NCBI RefSeq assembly: GCF_001180105.1
Contig: NZ_CVSO01000002.1
Coordinates: 62,001-126,000, forward strand
Length of the DNA stretch: 64,000 nucleotides
DNA from: Candidatus Pelagibacter communis
Lineage (GTDB): Bacteria > Pseudomonadota > Alphaproteobacteria > Pelagibacterales > Pelagibacteraceae
Direction of reading: 5' to 3'
Below the pieces are notes generated by a model, which saw nothing but the letters and a program-made list of their open reading frames with translations, did not search any database and was not told the origin of the DNA. The position numbers and the translations under genes are program-made. This document shows positions 16,207 to 25,596 of the stretch, one piece after another. How positions within the stretch are numbered: the first letter of the stretch is position 1; each line of letters starts with the position of its first letter.

Positions 16207-18598
16207 TTAATCTTTTTTCAAAAGGCTGTATGTGCAAAATTAAACTAGGTAATAAAGTAAGTACAAGTATCATTGCTAAGAACATTGCAATTCCAGTAAA
16301 GACACCAAAATAAATTGTAGGAATGAAATTTGAAAGAACAAGTATTGAAAAACCAAAGATAATAGTAATTGATGTGTTTAATATTGCTACACCCACAGTT
16401 GAGTGACATAATCGTATTGACTCTTCATAGTTATTATTTTTTTCATATTCCTCTTGGAAACGGTAGATATAGTGAATACTGTTATCAACAGCGATCCCTA
16501 TCGTTATAGCGGCTATAGTTATTGTCATCATATCAAGTGGGATACCCAGCACTCCTATTAGGCCTAAAATTGAAAATGCTGCAATGAAATTTGGAATAAC
16601 ACCGATTAAAGAAATCTTTAAATTTCTAAATAAAACTAAGAACATTGCCATTATTCCACACATGACAAGGCCCAAAGTTAATATTTGAGATTTGAATAAA
16701 CTTTGCAAAAGATTATTAAATAAAATTAATACACCACCCAATTTAAATTCTTCTTTACTTAAACCAATTTCATTTTGCATGTCAAAATTAATCTTCTTAA
16801 TTAAATCATTCCTCCTTAAATCATTCGATGAGTCTTTAATTCTCAAACTAATTCTTGCTTCATCATCTTTAATTGAAATATAAGGATCAATAATTTCACT
16901 TTTAACTGTTTCAGGAATTTTACTATATAAGACGCCCATCTCTAAAGTTCCTAATTCTTTATTATTATTTAACTTTGTAGCTACCTGAATAATTGATGAA
17001 AATGACAGTACTTTTCCAACGTGTTCTGTATTTTCTAAATAATTATGTACTTTATTAATCTTATCGATTTTATCTTTTGTAAACCAATACTTACTTTCAT
17101 CACCCCCTTCATCATCCCAATCCTTAAACTCATCTTCATCTTCATCAGTTTGATTATTTTTTTTGCCAGAAAATTTTAAAATAATTTCCAAAGGTGTTGT
17201 TCCACCTAGTTTTTCATCAATTAATTTCATTCCTTGATAAATTTCAGTATCTTTACTAAAATAATTGATGAAACTATTTTCAACTTTTAATTTTGATATT
17301 CCAAAAATACTAAAAATAATTAAAAAAGTTGAAACGATAAATACTAAATTTGTTTTTTCTATTGAAAGTTTAGAAAGTGGATTTGTTAAAAAAGATAAAG
17401 ATTTTTCATGAATATCAATTTCTTTTGAATAGAAAATTCCTAGCAGGGCAGGAATTAAAGTGAAAGTGATTAAAAACGAGGTAATCAATCCATAAGTCAT
17501 CATCCAACCAAAATCAATAATTGGTTTAATACCACTAAAAATTAGAGATAGAAAAGCACAAATTGTTGTTAACACAGTATAAAGTATAGGCCAAACCATC
17601 TTAGAGGTAGCAATTTTTAATACTTCATAATTATTTAGATCTAAATGAGTTTTAGCTAGTTGAATATATCTGGTGCTTAAGTGAATGTTCATAGCCATTG
17701 TAAGTATCAACATCATAGCTATAAAGTTTGATGAAATAACTGTGACTTTCCAATTCATTAGACCTAAAAATCCAATCATTATTATTACTGCAAAAAAACA
17801 ACTAGAAATTGGAATTGCAATCCAAAGAACTTTTCTAAAAACAAACCACAAAGTAATAACAATAAAAGCAAAAACACCAATACCAAACACGATTATATCT
17901 TTCTTAATAAATGTCATCATGTCATCCGCAATCATAGGTATTCCACCTAAATGAATTTTTCCTATATCTTTGAATGAGTCAATCACCTCTCTTATTTCTT
18001 TGATATTTTCGTGATTTTCTGATTTTAGTTTATCTTTATATTTCTCAAATTCTTTTTCATTATCAAATGCAGAAGACTCTAAAATCTTTTTTCTTTTTAA
18101 GTTAACTATGATACCTGTCGTTGTAGCATCTTCACTTATAACTAAGTTTTTAAAAACTGGACTGTTTAAAATTTCATTAAATGCTCTGTCTTTATTTATA
18201 TTTTCGTCCTTTAAAGTTCTAAAATTTTTGATACGGTCCATAAGTGGCTCGTCAGAACTTTCAAGTAAAGGCACATCTAATATTGTTACGACGCTATAAA
18301 CCCAATCTAAGCTCTGTATTTTATATTTTAAACTAAGAATATTGTTAATCGAACTTTCAGAAGTCAAAGCCTCTTTTGGTGTAAAGGTGAGAACTAAAAA
18401 GTCTTTTGATTTATATCTTTTATTTATTTCCTTTAAGTATTCTAAATCAGGATCTCCCTCTATCAATAAAGTCTCTGAGGATGCATCTAATCTAAAATCT
18501 TTTGTATTAATTAAAAAAAAGGAGGTAATCAAAATTAAAGCTAAAAAAACTACACGTGGTTTTTTTAAAATTAAAGATTGATATAGATTTGAAAACAT
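16199..18598 (-). CDS. RND superfamily exporter (MMPL/SSD type)
   Basis: Inner-membrane RND-type transporter of 799 residues with the two-fold layout of MMPL/HpnN-like proteins. There is one N-terminal helix (about 15-31), a periplasmic loop, a five-to-six-helix bundle (about 225-435), a second periplasmic loop with an acidic insert (DEDEDEFKDWDDEGGDE near residue 490), and a second bundle (about 640-790). GIAVDNSIHYIYRFQEE near residue 705 is the characteristic fourth-helix motif with the Asp. Such proteins move lipids or hydrophobic compounds; the cargo is unknown. It is placed between dnaB and cvpA, where many alphaproteobacteria have alr and radA. Confidence 0.87.
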   Translation of the reverse strand: MFSNLYQSLILKKPRVVFLALILITSFFLINTKDFRLDASSETLLIEGDPDLEYLKEINKRYKSKDFLVLTFTPKEALTSESSINNILSLKYKIQSLDWVYSVVTILDVPLLESSDEPLMDRIKNFRTLKDENINKDRAFNEILNSPVFKNLVISEDATTTGIIVNLKRKKILESSAFDNEKEFEKYKDKLKSENHENIKEIREVIDSFKDIGKIHLGGIPMIADDMMTFIKKDIIVFGIGVFAFIVITLWFVFRKVLWIAIPISSCFFAVIIMIGFLGLMNWKVTVISSNFIAMMLILTMAMNIHLSTRYIQLAKTHLDLNNYEVLKIATSKMVWPILYTVLTTICAFLSLIFSGIKPIIDFGWMMTYGLITSFLITFTLIPALLGIFYSKEIDIHEKSLSFLTNPLSKLSIEKTNLVFIVSTFLIIFSIFGISKLKVENSFINYFSKDTEIYQGMKLIDEKLGGTTPLEIILKFSGKKNNQTDEDEDEFKDWDDEGGDESKYWFTKDKIDKINKVHNYLENTEHVGKVLSFSSIIQVATKLNNNKELGTLEMGVLYSKIPETVKSEIIDPYISIKDDEARISLRIKDSSNDLRRNDLIKKINFDMQNEIGLSKEEFKLGGVLILFNNLLQSLFKSQILTLGLVMCGIMAMFLVLFRNLKISLIGVIPNFIAAFSILGLIGVLGIPLDMMTITIAAITIGIAVDNSIHYIYRFQEEYEKNNNYEESIRLCHSTVGVAILNTSITIIFGFSILVLSNFIPTIYFGVFTGIAMFLAMILVLTLLPSLILHIQPFEKRLNV

Positions 18599-18619
18599 TA
18601 CTAAATATATAACTTATAT

Positions 18620-20035
18620 TTAATTATTTGTAACATCCTTAAATTTTGTGAACATTTCCTCAAATTCAAGAGTAATGTTGCCTGTTGGCCCGTGTCTTTG
18701 TTTACCAATTATAAGTTCTGCCAAATGTGAGACTTCATTCATTTTAGCTTGCCATTCAGCATGCTCCACTGTTGCTGGTCTAGGTTCCTTACTTCTTAAA
18801 TAATAAGACTCTCTATATACAAACATTACAACATCAGCGTCTTGTTCAATTGAGCCAGACTCTCTTAAATCAGATAATAGTGGTTTTTTATCATCTCTCT
18901 GCTCTACTGCTCTAGATAGTTGGGATAAAGCGAGAACAGGAACTGCCAATTCTTTCGCTAAAGCTTTTAGCCCTTGAGTTATTTCTGAAATTTCCTGAAC
19001 CCTACCTTCTTTATAGTTTGATGCCCTCATTAATTGAATATAATCAACCACAACCATATCCAGTCCGTAAAGCCTTTTTATTCGTCTTGCTCTATTAGAT
19101 AATGCGGCTACACTTATTGCTGGCGTTTCGTCTATATAAAGTGGTAGTTCAGAAATATTTTTTGAGGTTTCTAAAAATTGTTCAAATTGCTCTTCAGTTA
19201 TTTTTCCTCTCCTTATATCATTTGATTTAATTCTTGATTGTTCTGCTAGAATTCGAGTAGAAAGCTGCTCAGATGACATTTCTAAAGAAAAAAAAGCAAT
19301 ACAAGATTTTTTTCCATTAGATTGAATACTTTGTGCAGCGTTAAAAGCAATATTAGTCGCTAAAGCAGTTTTACCCATTGCTGGTCTACCAGCTATTATT
19401 ATAAGATCTGATTTATGTAAACCACCTAATCGATCATCAACATCTTTTAAACCAGTAGGAACACCAACAATACCCTCTTCATTTTTGTAAGCGCTTGAAG
19501 CCATATCTATAGTTTGTCTGATTGCTTCATCAAACTTTATTATTGAATTATGGAGATTTCCTTTTTCAGCTAAATCATAAAGTGTTTTTTCAGAGTTTTC
19601 AATTATTGATTTACCAGTTATGTTTATATCATTAAGTTTTGCTGTATCGATAATATTTTCAGAAATCTTAATCAATTCTCTTCTTACAAAAGTATCATAT
19701 ATTATTTTTGAGTATTCTATCGCTTGTCTTGAAGAAGTAGAAAATTTTGTAATTTTGATAAGGTATTCTGGTACGTTAAGTTCATCTTCATCGTTTTCAA
19801 AATAATTTTTCAAAGTAATTGGATTTGCCAACAAACCTTTAAAAATTAAATTTTGAATTGATAAAAAAATTTTTTGATGCAAGGGGTCATAAAAATTTTT
19901 TTCTGATACAATTCCAGTAATTTCGTCAAATATTTCATTTTGAGTTAGAATAGAACCCAAAACAGATTGCTCAGCTTCAATATTATTAGGCAGTTCTTTG
20001 AATTTACTTTTGATTATACTTAAATTATTGGTCAC
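18620..20035 (-). CDS. dnaB: Replicative DNA helicase DnaB
   Basis: Hexameric helicase that unwinds DNA at the replication fork, 471 residues starting with GTG. The N-terminal DnaB domain (NIEAEQSVLGSIL near residue 20) is followed by the RecA-like C-terminal domain with Walker A GRPAMGKTALA near residue 216, Walker B VVVDYIQLM near 330, and the SQLSRAVEQR...LRESGSIEQDAD arginine-finger region. No intein interrupts it. It lies downstream of rpsF-rpsR-rplI with a 69-base spacer, the usual alphaproteobacterial arrangement. Confidence 0.96.
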   Translation of the reverse strand: MTNNLSIIKSKFKELPNNIEAEQSVLGSILTQNEIFDEITGIVSEKNFYDPLHQKIFLSIQNLIFKGLLANPITLKNYFENDEDELNVPEYLIKITKFSTSSRQAIEYSKIIYDTFVRRELIKISENIIDTAKLNDINITGKSIIENSEKTLYDLAEKGNLHNSIIKFDEAIRQTIDMASSAYKNEEGIVGVPTGLKDVDDRLGGLHKSDLIIIAGRPAMGKTALATNIAFNAAQSIQSNGKKSCIAFFSLEMSSEQLSTRILAEQSRIKSNDIRRGKITEEQFEQFLETSKNISELPLYIDETPAISVAALSNRARRIKRLYGLDMVVVDYIQLMRASNYKEGRVQEISEITQGLKALAKELAVPVLALSQLSRAVEQRDDKKPLLSDLRESGSIEQDADVVMFVYRESYYLRSKEPRPATVEHAEWQAKMNEVSHLAELIIGKQRHGPTGNITLEFEEMFTKFKDVTNN

Positions 20036-20104
20036 TTATAAAGTATATAGATATCTCAAAAAAAAAATATAACTAATATCTTTTGGGGAAAAAATTGTAT
20101 AAAA

Positions 20105-20563
20105 TTATTTGTTGTCTTCTTCAGCAAGAACTTTAATTATAATTTCTGCTTGAACTTCTGGGTGAAGATTGAGTTTTACTTTAAATTGGCCAACAGATTT
20201 TATTTCTTTCAAAGGTTGTATTTGCGATGGTTTTATTTCAAAGTCGTTAATCTGTTTTATCAATTTTGATATTTCAGTAGGTTTGATTGAACCGTATAAT
20301 TCTTTATTTTCAGTAATCAATTTTTTAATTTCAAAACTTTTATTATTTAATTTGTCAAAAATTTGCTTCGCATTTTTTTTTCTTTCAAGATCTTTTTTAT
20401 TTAAATCAGTCTTAATTTTTTCCACCTCTTTAATATTGTCTTTTGAAGCATATAATGCTTTTTTATTGGAAATCAAAAAGTTTCTAGCAAAGCCTCTTTT
20501 TACATTTATGATATCTCCAATAGATCCAATTTTTGCTATATTTTCAAGAAGTATTACTTTCAT
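20105..20563 (-). CDS. rplI: 50S ribosomal protein L9
   Basis: bL9, 152 residues, a two-domain protein of the large ribosomal subunit. The N-terminal MKVILLENIAKIGSIGDIINVKRGFARNFLI block is diagnostic; a long Lys-rich connecting helix follows (about 40-75), then the C-terminal domain. It is 10 bases downstream of rpsR in the standard rpsF-rpsR-rplI order, so the three are probably co-transcribed. Confidence 0.96.
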   Translation of the reverse strand: MKVILLENIAKIGSIGDIINVKRGFARNFLISNKKALYASKDNIKEVEKIKTDLNKKDLERKKNAKQIFDKLNNKSFEIKKLITENKELYGSIKPTEISKLIKQINDFEIKPSQIQPLKEIKSVGQFKVKLNLHPEVQAEIIIKVLAEEDNK

Positions 20564-20573
20564 ATTCTTTAAT

Positions 20574-20846
20574 TTATATTAAAGCTAAATTTCTCGCTCT
20601 TTTTATTGATAGAGATAATTCACGCTGTTTTTTTTGAGATATGTTTGTTATTCTTGAAGGAAGTATTTTGCCATTTTCAGAAACATATCTTTTTAATAAC
20701 TTAACATTTTTGTAGTCAACCTTAGGAGCATTTTTTACCGATAACGGGCAACTTCTTTTAAATTTATATTTATTAGGTTGAAAAATACTTAATTTAGAAA
20801 AATTATTTGTCTTTCCTTTCTTTGAGTTATTTCTTCTATTTTTCAT
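20574..20846 (-). CDS. rpsR: 30S ribosomal protein S18
   Basis: bS18, 90 residues, a small-subunit protein that pairs with S6. The [19 protein letters not shown] and [25 protein letters not shown] blocks are diagnostic. The N-terminus is Lys/Arg/Asn-rich. The start overlaps the rpsF stop by 11 bases, consistent with translational coupling to its partner S6. Confidence 0.96.
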   Translation of the reverse strand: MKNRRNNSKKGKTNNFSKLSIFQPNKYKFKRSCPLSVKNAPKVDYKNVKLLKRYVSENGKILPSRITNISQKKQRELSLSIKRARNLALI

Positions 20847-21204
20847 TTATATTTTTAACCTTATTTTTTTTTTCAATATCTTTCTCCTCTTTTGAAAAAT
20901 AATTCTCTTTTAAATCAAATTTCTTAACTTTTATTGTAACAAATCTAAGTAGATTTTTGTCAATTCTCTCGTTTTTTTCTAATTCTTTTATTAGAATTCC
21001 ATCTCCTTTAATTTTGAAATGGATGTAATTACCTTTTTTATTTTTTTTGATTAGATATGACAAATTCAGCAAACCCCAATCTTGTGTTTGAACTAAATCC
21101 CCTTTATTTTGTTCAATGATTTTTGAGTATTTTTCTTTAATATTTTTAATTTGTGCAGGGGTAGTATCCTGTCTAGCAATAATAGTGTGTTCGTATAGGT
21201 TCAT
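20836..21204 (-). CDS. rpsF: 30S ribosomal protein S6
   Basis: bS6, 122 residues. It starts with [13 protein letters not shown] and has the [22 protein letters not shown] core and the [15 protein letters not shown] strand that binds S18. A charged C-terminal extension of about 20 residues ([12 protein letters not shown] end) is longer than the minimal fold. It heads the rpsF-rpsR-rplI cluster and is divergent from fabD; the 78-base gap between them must hold both promoters. Confidence 0.95.
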   Translation of the reverse strand: MNLYEHTIIARQDTTPAQIKNIKEKYSKIIEQNKGDLVQTQDWGLLNLSYLIKKNKKGNYIHFKIKGDGILIKELEKNERIDKNLLRFVTIKVKKFDLKENYFSKEEKDIEKKNKVKNINEK

Positions 21205-21239
21205 TATTTAAATGTATATATAAAAAAAATGGATATACT

Positions 21240-21251
21240 ATTATAATAGTT
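21240..21251. promoter_or_regulatory. Possible shared -10 region between rpsF and fabD
   Basis: In the 78-base divergent gap, a perfect TATAAT occurs on the plus strand (21242-21247) and, because the sequence CTATTATAATAG is palindromic, also on the minus strand (21240-21245). Each could serve as -10 for one of the two divergent genes. I see no good -35 at the right distance on either side, and such AT palindromes arise by chance at this base composition, so this is tentative. Confidence 0.3.
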
Positions 21252-21282
21252 TTATTACAAGACAAAAATTATTAGAAAAAAT

Positions 21283-22212
21283 ATGTTTTCAGTTGTTTTC
21301 CCAGGGCAAGGCTCTCAAAAGATAGGAATGATTAAAGATTTATATTCAAAATTTGATACTATAAAACAATTATTTAATGATGCTGACGATATACTCGAAA
21401 TACCTTTAAAAGAAATTATATTTGATGGTCCTGATACAAAACTTAATTCTACTGAGAATACTCAACCAGCAATTTTTCTTGTTAGTTATTGTATCTTCCA
21501 AATCGCTAAGAAAGAATTCAACATCAATTTAAGCAAGGCAAAATTTTTTGCAGGCCATTCTTTAGGAGAATATTCGGCATTAGCATGTGCCGATTCCTTG
21601 AGTTTCGAGGAAACCCTTAAAATATTAAAAAAAAGAGGAAAATTTATGCAAGAAGCTATGCCTGACAATCAAGGTGCCATGTTAGCAGTATTAGGCACAG
21701 GTGCAAGCGCAGTTGAAGAAATTTTATATAAAAAAAAAAATGAATACGAATGTTTTATAGCAAATGATAATTCAACTCAACAAGTTGTTGTCAGTGGGTT
21801 AGATAAAGATATAGATTTATTTTCTAATGATTTGAGCTCAAAAAAAATAAAGAACATCAAATTAAATGTGAGTGCGCCTTTTCATTGTAAATATATGAGA
21901 AATGCTTCAGACAAAATGAAAAATTTTATAGACGAATTAAATATGAAAAGTCCTAATGTGCCCATAGTTTCAAATGTTACAGCGAAAGAGGTGATTTCAC
22001 CCAATGAAATTAAAACTCTTCTTATCTCTCAAATAGAAGAAAAAGTTAGATGGCTAGAAAGTGTAAATTATATGATTAAAATGGGTGTTAAAAATTTTAT
22101 AGAAATAGGACCTGGAAAAGTGTTATCAGGTTTAATTAAAAGAATTAATAAAGATGTAAAAGTAATATCTATTAATTGTGAGGAAGATATTATAAATTTA
22201 AAAAATGATTAA
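21283..22212 (+). CDS. fabD: Malonyl-CoA-ACP transacylase
   Basis: Transfers malonyl from CoA to acyl carrier protein, feeding fatty-acid elongation. It has 309 residues. The entry motif VFPGQGSQKIGM is at the N-terminus; the nucleophile Ser lies in AGHSLGEYSALA near residue 92; the catalytic His is in SAPFHCKYM near 200. It leads the fabD-fabG-acpP group, with 8 bases of overlap into fabG. Confidence 0.95.
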   Translation: MFSVVFPGQGSQKIGMIKDLYSKFDTIKQLFNDADDILEIPLKEIIFDGPDTKLNSTENTQPAIFLVSYCIFQIAKKEFNINLSKAKFFAGHSLGEYSALACADSLSFEETLKILKKRGKFMQEAMPDNQGAMLAVLGTGASAVEEILYKKKNEYECFIANDNSTQQVVVSGLDKDIDLFSNDLSSKKIKNIKLNVSAPFHCKYMRNASDKMKNFIDELNMKSPNVPIVSNVTAKEVISPNEIKTLLISQIEEKVRWLESVNYMIKMGVKNFIEIGPGKVLSGLIKRINKDVKVISINCEEDIINLKND

Positions 22213-22942
22213 CTTAAAAAATAAAAAGGTTGTCCTTACAGGAGCAACAGGAGGAATTGGAAATTCTATTGCTGAAATTTTCATTAATCAAGACGCAATA
22301 TTATTAGGTACCGGAACAAATGATGAAAGACTTGAAAATTTAAAAAAAGATTTTCAAAAAATTATTATTAAAAAATTCGATATTTCAAAACATCAAGATA
22401 TTGAAGCGTTTGTAGAAGATGCATGTAATGAACTAGATGGCGCACCTGATGTTTTGATAAATAACGCAGGTATTACGAGAGATAACTTATCTTTAAGAAT
22501 GACTATAGATGAATGGAGTAAAGTCATTAACACAAATTTAACTTCAACTTTTTTATTATGTAAATTTTTTCTAAAAAAAATGATAAAAAAAAAATATGGT
22601 AAAATTATAAATATTACTTCCGTAGTAGGGCACACAGGAAATGTGGGCCAGGCAAATTATTCGGCATCAAAGTCAGGTATTATTGGCATGAGCAAAAGTT
22701 TATCAATAGAATATGCCAAAAAGAACATTAACATTAATTGTGTTTCCCCAGGCTTTATTCAGACTAAGATGACAGATAAAATTGATCCAAAATTTAAAGA
22801 AGTTATTTTATCGAAAATTCCCTCTAATAAATTGGGTCAGCCCTCAGATGTAGCAAATGTCGTGGCTTTTTTATCTTCAGATATGTCAAATTATATCACT
22901 GGAGAAACAATCCATGTTAATGGAGGCATGTATTTAGGTTGA
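22205..22942 (+). CDS. fabG: 3-oxoacyl-ACP reductase
   Basis: NADPH-dependent SDR reducing 3-oxoacyl-ACP in each elongation cycle, 245 residues. The TGATGGIG cofactor loop is near residue 13, NNAGITRDNL near 87, ITSVVGHTGN contains the catalytic Ser, and YSASKSGIIGMSKSL has the Tyr/Lys pair. It ends in ETIHVNGGMYL, the usual FabG C-terminus. A perfect -35 hexamer for acpP overlaps its stop codon. Confidence 0.94.
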   Translation: MINLKNKKVVLTGATGGIGNSIAEIFINQDAILLGTGTNDERLENLKKDFQKIIIKKFDISKHQDIEAFVEDACNELDGAPDVLINNAGITRDNLSLRMTIDEWSKVINTNLTSTFLLCKFFLKKMIKKKYGKIINITSVVGHTGNVGQANYSASKSGIIGMSKSLSIEYAKKNININCVSPGFIQTKMTDKIDPKFKEVILSKIPSNKLGQPSDVANVVAFLSSDMSNYITGETIHVNGGMYLG

Positions 22943-22966
22943 CAAAAGTTGTATTTTAATTATTAA
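22939..22966 (+). promoter_or_regulatory. Probable acpP promoter
   Basis: A perfect TTGACA (22939-22944), formed partly from the fabG stop codon, is followed after 16 bases by TATTAA (22961-22966), a four-of-six match to the -10 consensus. It lies 25 bases before the acpP start codon. A private promoter would let the abundant carrier protein be expressed above fabD and fabG. The call rests only on hexamer match and position. Confidence 0.5.
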
Positions 22967-22990
22967 GAAAAAATCAAACAAAGGATCAAA

Positions 22991-23230
22991 ATGGCAGATG
23001 ATATATCAGGAAAAGTTAAAAAGATTGTTGCAGACCACTTAGGTATTGATGAAGCTAAAGTAACAGATGAGGCTAGCTTTATTGATGATCTAGGAGCTGA
23101 CAGTTTAGATACTGTTGAATTGGTAATGGCCTTCGAAGAAGAATTTGGCTCAGAGATTTCAGACAGTGAAGCAGAGAAAATTCTAACAGTTGGTGATGCA
23201 ATTAAATTTATAGAAAATAAAAGTAATTAA
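22991..23230 (+). CDS. acpP: Acyl carrier protein
   Basis: Carrier of acyl intermediates in fatty-acid and lipid A synthesis, 79 residues and strongly acidic. The phosphopantetheine attachment Ser is in [19 protein letters not shown] near residue 38. The usual alphaproteobacterial partner fabF does not follow; gmk starts 7 bases downstream. A ribosome-binding stretch AAAGGA lies 5 bases before the ATG. Confidence 0.97.
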   Translation: MADDISGKVKKIVADHLGIDEAKVTDEASFIDDLGADSLDTVELVMAFEEEFGSEISDSEAEKILTVGDAIKFIENKSN

Positions 23231-23237
23231 TATTTAA

Positions 23238-23870
23238 ATGCCCTTAAAGAACGAAGGGATAATGATTGTTCTTTCATCCCCCTCTGGGGCGGGGAAAACA
23301 ACCTTAGTCAAACTTTTATCAGAACGTGAGGGTTTTACTATATCTATATCTCACACAACTAGAACTCCTAGATCTAATGAGATCAATGGTAAAGACTACC
23401 ATTTCATAAGCAAGGAGGAGTTCACAAATATGATAAATAAAAAAGAGTTTTTAGAATACGCAGAGGTTTTTCAAAATTATTACGGAACATCAAGATCAAA
23501 TATTTTCACAGAATTAAACAAAGGTACAAACATCATTTTTGATATTGACTGGCAAGGCACTGCTCAAATCGTATCTAAAAAGTTAGAGCAAAAATTAATT
23601 ACTTTTTTTATTTTACCCCCAAGTAGAGAAATATTATTTAGAAGACTGTCGAACAGAGATATGAAAGATAAGTTGATTGCCGAGGAAAGAATGAAAGAAT
23701 TTGACAAAGATATATTACACTGGAAAAATTATGACTATGTTATTATTAATAATGATCTTGAGTTGTGTTACAAGCAAATTTTAAAACATATAAACGACGA
23801 AATTAACGGCTTAAAAAAAGGTTACGATATCAAATTCATAGAAAAACATATAAAACGATTAATGCAATAA
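23238..23870 (+). CDS. gmk: Guanylate kinase
   Basis: Phosphorylates GMP to GDP, linking purine synthesis to GTP and dGTP pools. It has 210 residues. P-loop [11 protein letters not shown] near residue 13, the GMP-binding [20 protein letters not shown], and [11 protein letters not shown] near 100 are all present. A shorter start at the Met just before [11 protein letters not shown] (residue 9) is possible. Its last 12 bases overlap the convergent rsmA gene. It sits directly after acpP, where fabF, mltG and yicC would intervene in many alphaproteobacteria. Confidence 0.95.
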   Translation: MPLKNEGIMIVLSSPSGAGKTTLVKLLSEREGFTISISHTTRTPRSNEINGKDYHFISKEEFTNMINKKEFLEYAEVFQNYYGTSRSNIFTELNKGTNIIFDIDWQGTAQIVSKKLEQKLITFFILPPSREILFRRLSNRDMKDKLIAEERMKEFDKDILHWKNYDYVIINNDLELCYKQILKHINDEINGLKKGYDIKFIEKHIKRLMQ

Positions 23871-24644
23871 TTTTTCATAGTCTTTCACAATACCCAAATA
23901 TTTTTCCACATTTATATTCTGCGGTCTATCTGAAGGAGCAAGATGATATTTTTCAAAATTAAATTTATGATTTTTAAATAAAATATTTATTGGTTTTTTT
24001 ATCATTTTTCTTCTTTGATTAAAAAAAACTTTTGTTACTTTTTCAATATTTTTTGGATCTTTAAATTTATATATATTTTTTTTTGGCAAAAACTCTAGAA
24101 CTGTACTTTTAATTTTTGGTTTAGGATAAAAGCACTCTGGGCTCACATCGCAAATTTTTTTTATATTAAACTTCCAATTTGATATTATTGTTATACGACT
24201 AAATTCTTTTGTATTTACTTCCGCAGTTATTCTGTCGGCAACTTCTTTTTGAAACATTAATATTAATTTACTGGTGTTTAGATTTTGATTTAAACACCAA
24301 TTTGATAAAATTTTTGTAGAAATATTATAAGGAAGATTCCCTATTATTAATAATTTTTTATTTTCATAGAAATTTTGTGGAACTTTAAGAATATCTTTTG
24401 ATATTACTGTAACTTTTTCTTTAAAATAATTGTTGATCTTTTGAGATAAAGAAAAATCTTTTTCTATAACATAGACCTTTTTTGGATTCTGATCTACTAT
24501 ATAACGAGTAAGGTTCCCCGTTCCAGGTCCTACTTCCAATACCTCATCATTTGATCTAATTGATGCCGCGTGAATTATTTTTTTTAAAATATTTTTATCA
24601 TGTAAAAAGTTTTGTCCTAAACTTTTTTTTGGTTTATTTAACAT
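23859..24644 (-). CDS. rsmA: 16S rRNA dimethyladenosine transferase (KsgA/RsmA)
   Basis: Dimethylates two adjacent adenosines near the 3' end of 16S rRNA, a late 30S assembly step. It has 261 residues. [15 protein letters not shown] opens the protein, the SAM site is [12 protein letters not shown] near residue 37, and the catalytic motif is GNLPYNIS near 103. It is the last gene of the lptF-to-rsmA minus-strand run, starting 11 bases inside pdxA. Confidence 0.95.
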   Translation of the reverse strand: MLNKPKKSLGQNFLHDKNILKKIIHAASIRSNDEVLEVGPGTGNLTRYIVDQNPKKVYVIEKDFSLSQKINNYFKEKVTVISKDILKVPQNFYENKKLLIIGNLPYNISTKILSNWCLNQNLNTSKLILMFQKEVADRITAEVNTKEFSRITIISNWKFNIKKICDVSPECFYPKPKIKSTVLEFLPKKNIYKFKDPKNIEKVTKVFFNQRRKMIKKPINILFKNHKFNFEKYHLAPSDRPQNINVEKYLGIVKDYEKLLH

Positions 24645-25596
24645 GATGTTTTATGAATTTAAATGCCTCAACTATACTATCAACTTTAGATTTATTCATT
24701 CCATACATTTCAAAATTTGGACCATGGTCAGGAGTAATTCTAACAAAGGGTAAACCTACTGTAATATTTATAGCTTTAAAATTGAATATAGTTTTCATTG
24801 GCGCAAGGACCTGATCGTGATACATTCCAACAATCACATCGAATTTAATTCTATTTGATTTAATAAAAATAGTGTCGGCTGAAAATGGTCCTTTTACTTT
24901 AATATTTCTTTTTTTTAAAATCTTTAGGGCAGGTATAATTTCTTTTTTTTCAACATTTTTCCCCTCAAATGTTTCACAATGAGGGTTTAAACCTGTTACC
25001 CCTATCTTAGGCCTATAACCTAAATATTTTTTATAAAAAAAATTTAATTGAGTTAACTTTGAGATGATTATTTTTTTTTTAATATTTCTACTAACTTTAT
25101 TTATTGGCATATGAGTTGTGATTGGGCAAACACTCAGATAGGGGTTATAAATTAACATGGTCACGTTTTTCGATTTTGTTTTCTCAGCCAAAAACTCTGT
25201 AACTCCAGGATAATCTCCTTTGAAAAAATCTTTTTTTGATAAAGGTCCATTGATTAGAATTGAACCTAAGTTTTTTTGTAATATATCTATTGCTGCCATA
25301 AAGGCTTTTTTTATATAGTTATTTTTTTCTTTTAAAGTTAAATTGTTTCTTCTTATTGGAATATCATGTAAATAAATTTTATTCTTCTTAAGTTTTTCTA
25401 AATTTTTTTTAATTAATTTAAAGTCGAGCTTCTTTTTAAATTTTTTCATTTCACTTAAAATTATTTTTTTTGAACAAATAAGTAAAATTGGTAAATTAGT
25501 TTTTTTTAATTTTTTATTATTTAAAACTTTTAATAATATTTCTATAAATGTACTTTTTGGATCACCGCAAACTATTATAATAAATTTATTTTTCAT
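24634..25596 (-). CDS. pdxA: 4-hydroxythreonine-4-phosphate dehydrogenase
   Basis: NAD-dependent enzyme of the DXP-dependent pyridoxal phosphate pathway, 320 residues. The three metal-ligand His residues can be seen in TTHMPI, GLNPHCE and GMYHDQVLAP; RITPDHGPNFEMYG is the family C-terminal block, with a less usual PNFEMY where most have TAFDIA. The central region is Lys/Ile-rich, in keeping with genome-wide AT bias. Overlaps both neighbours by 11 bases. Confidence 0.92.
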   Translation of the reverse strand: MKNKFIIIVCGDPKSTFIEILLKVLNNKKLKKTNLPILLICSKKIILSEMKKFKKKLDFKLIKKNLEKLKKNKIYLHDIPIRRNNLTLKEKNNYIKKAFMAAIDILQKNLGSILINGPLSKKDFFKGDYPGVTEFLAEKTKSKNVTMLIYNPYLSVCPITTHMPINKVSRNIKKKIIISKLTQLNFFYKKYLGYRPKIGVTGLNPHCETFEGKNVEKKEIIPALKILKKRNIKVKGPFSADTIFIKSNRIKFDVIVGMYHDQVLAPMKTIFNFKAINITVGLPFVRITPDHGPNFEMYGMNKSKVDSIVEAFKFIKHHVK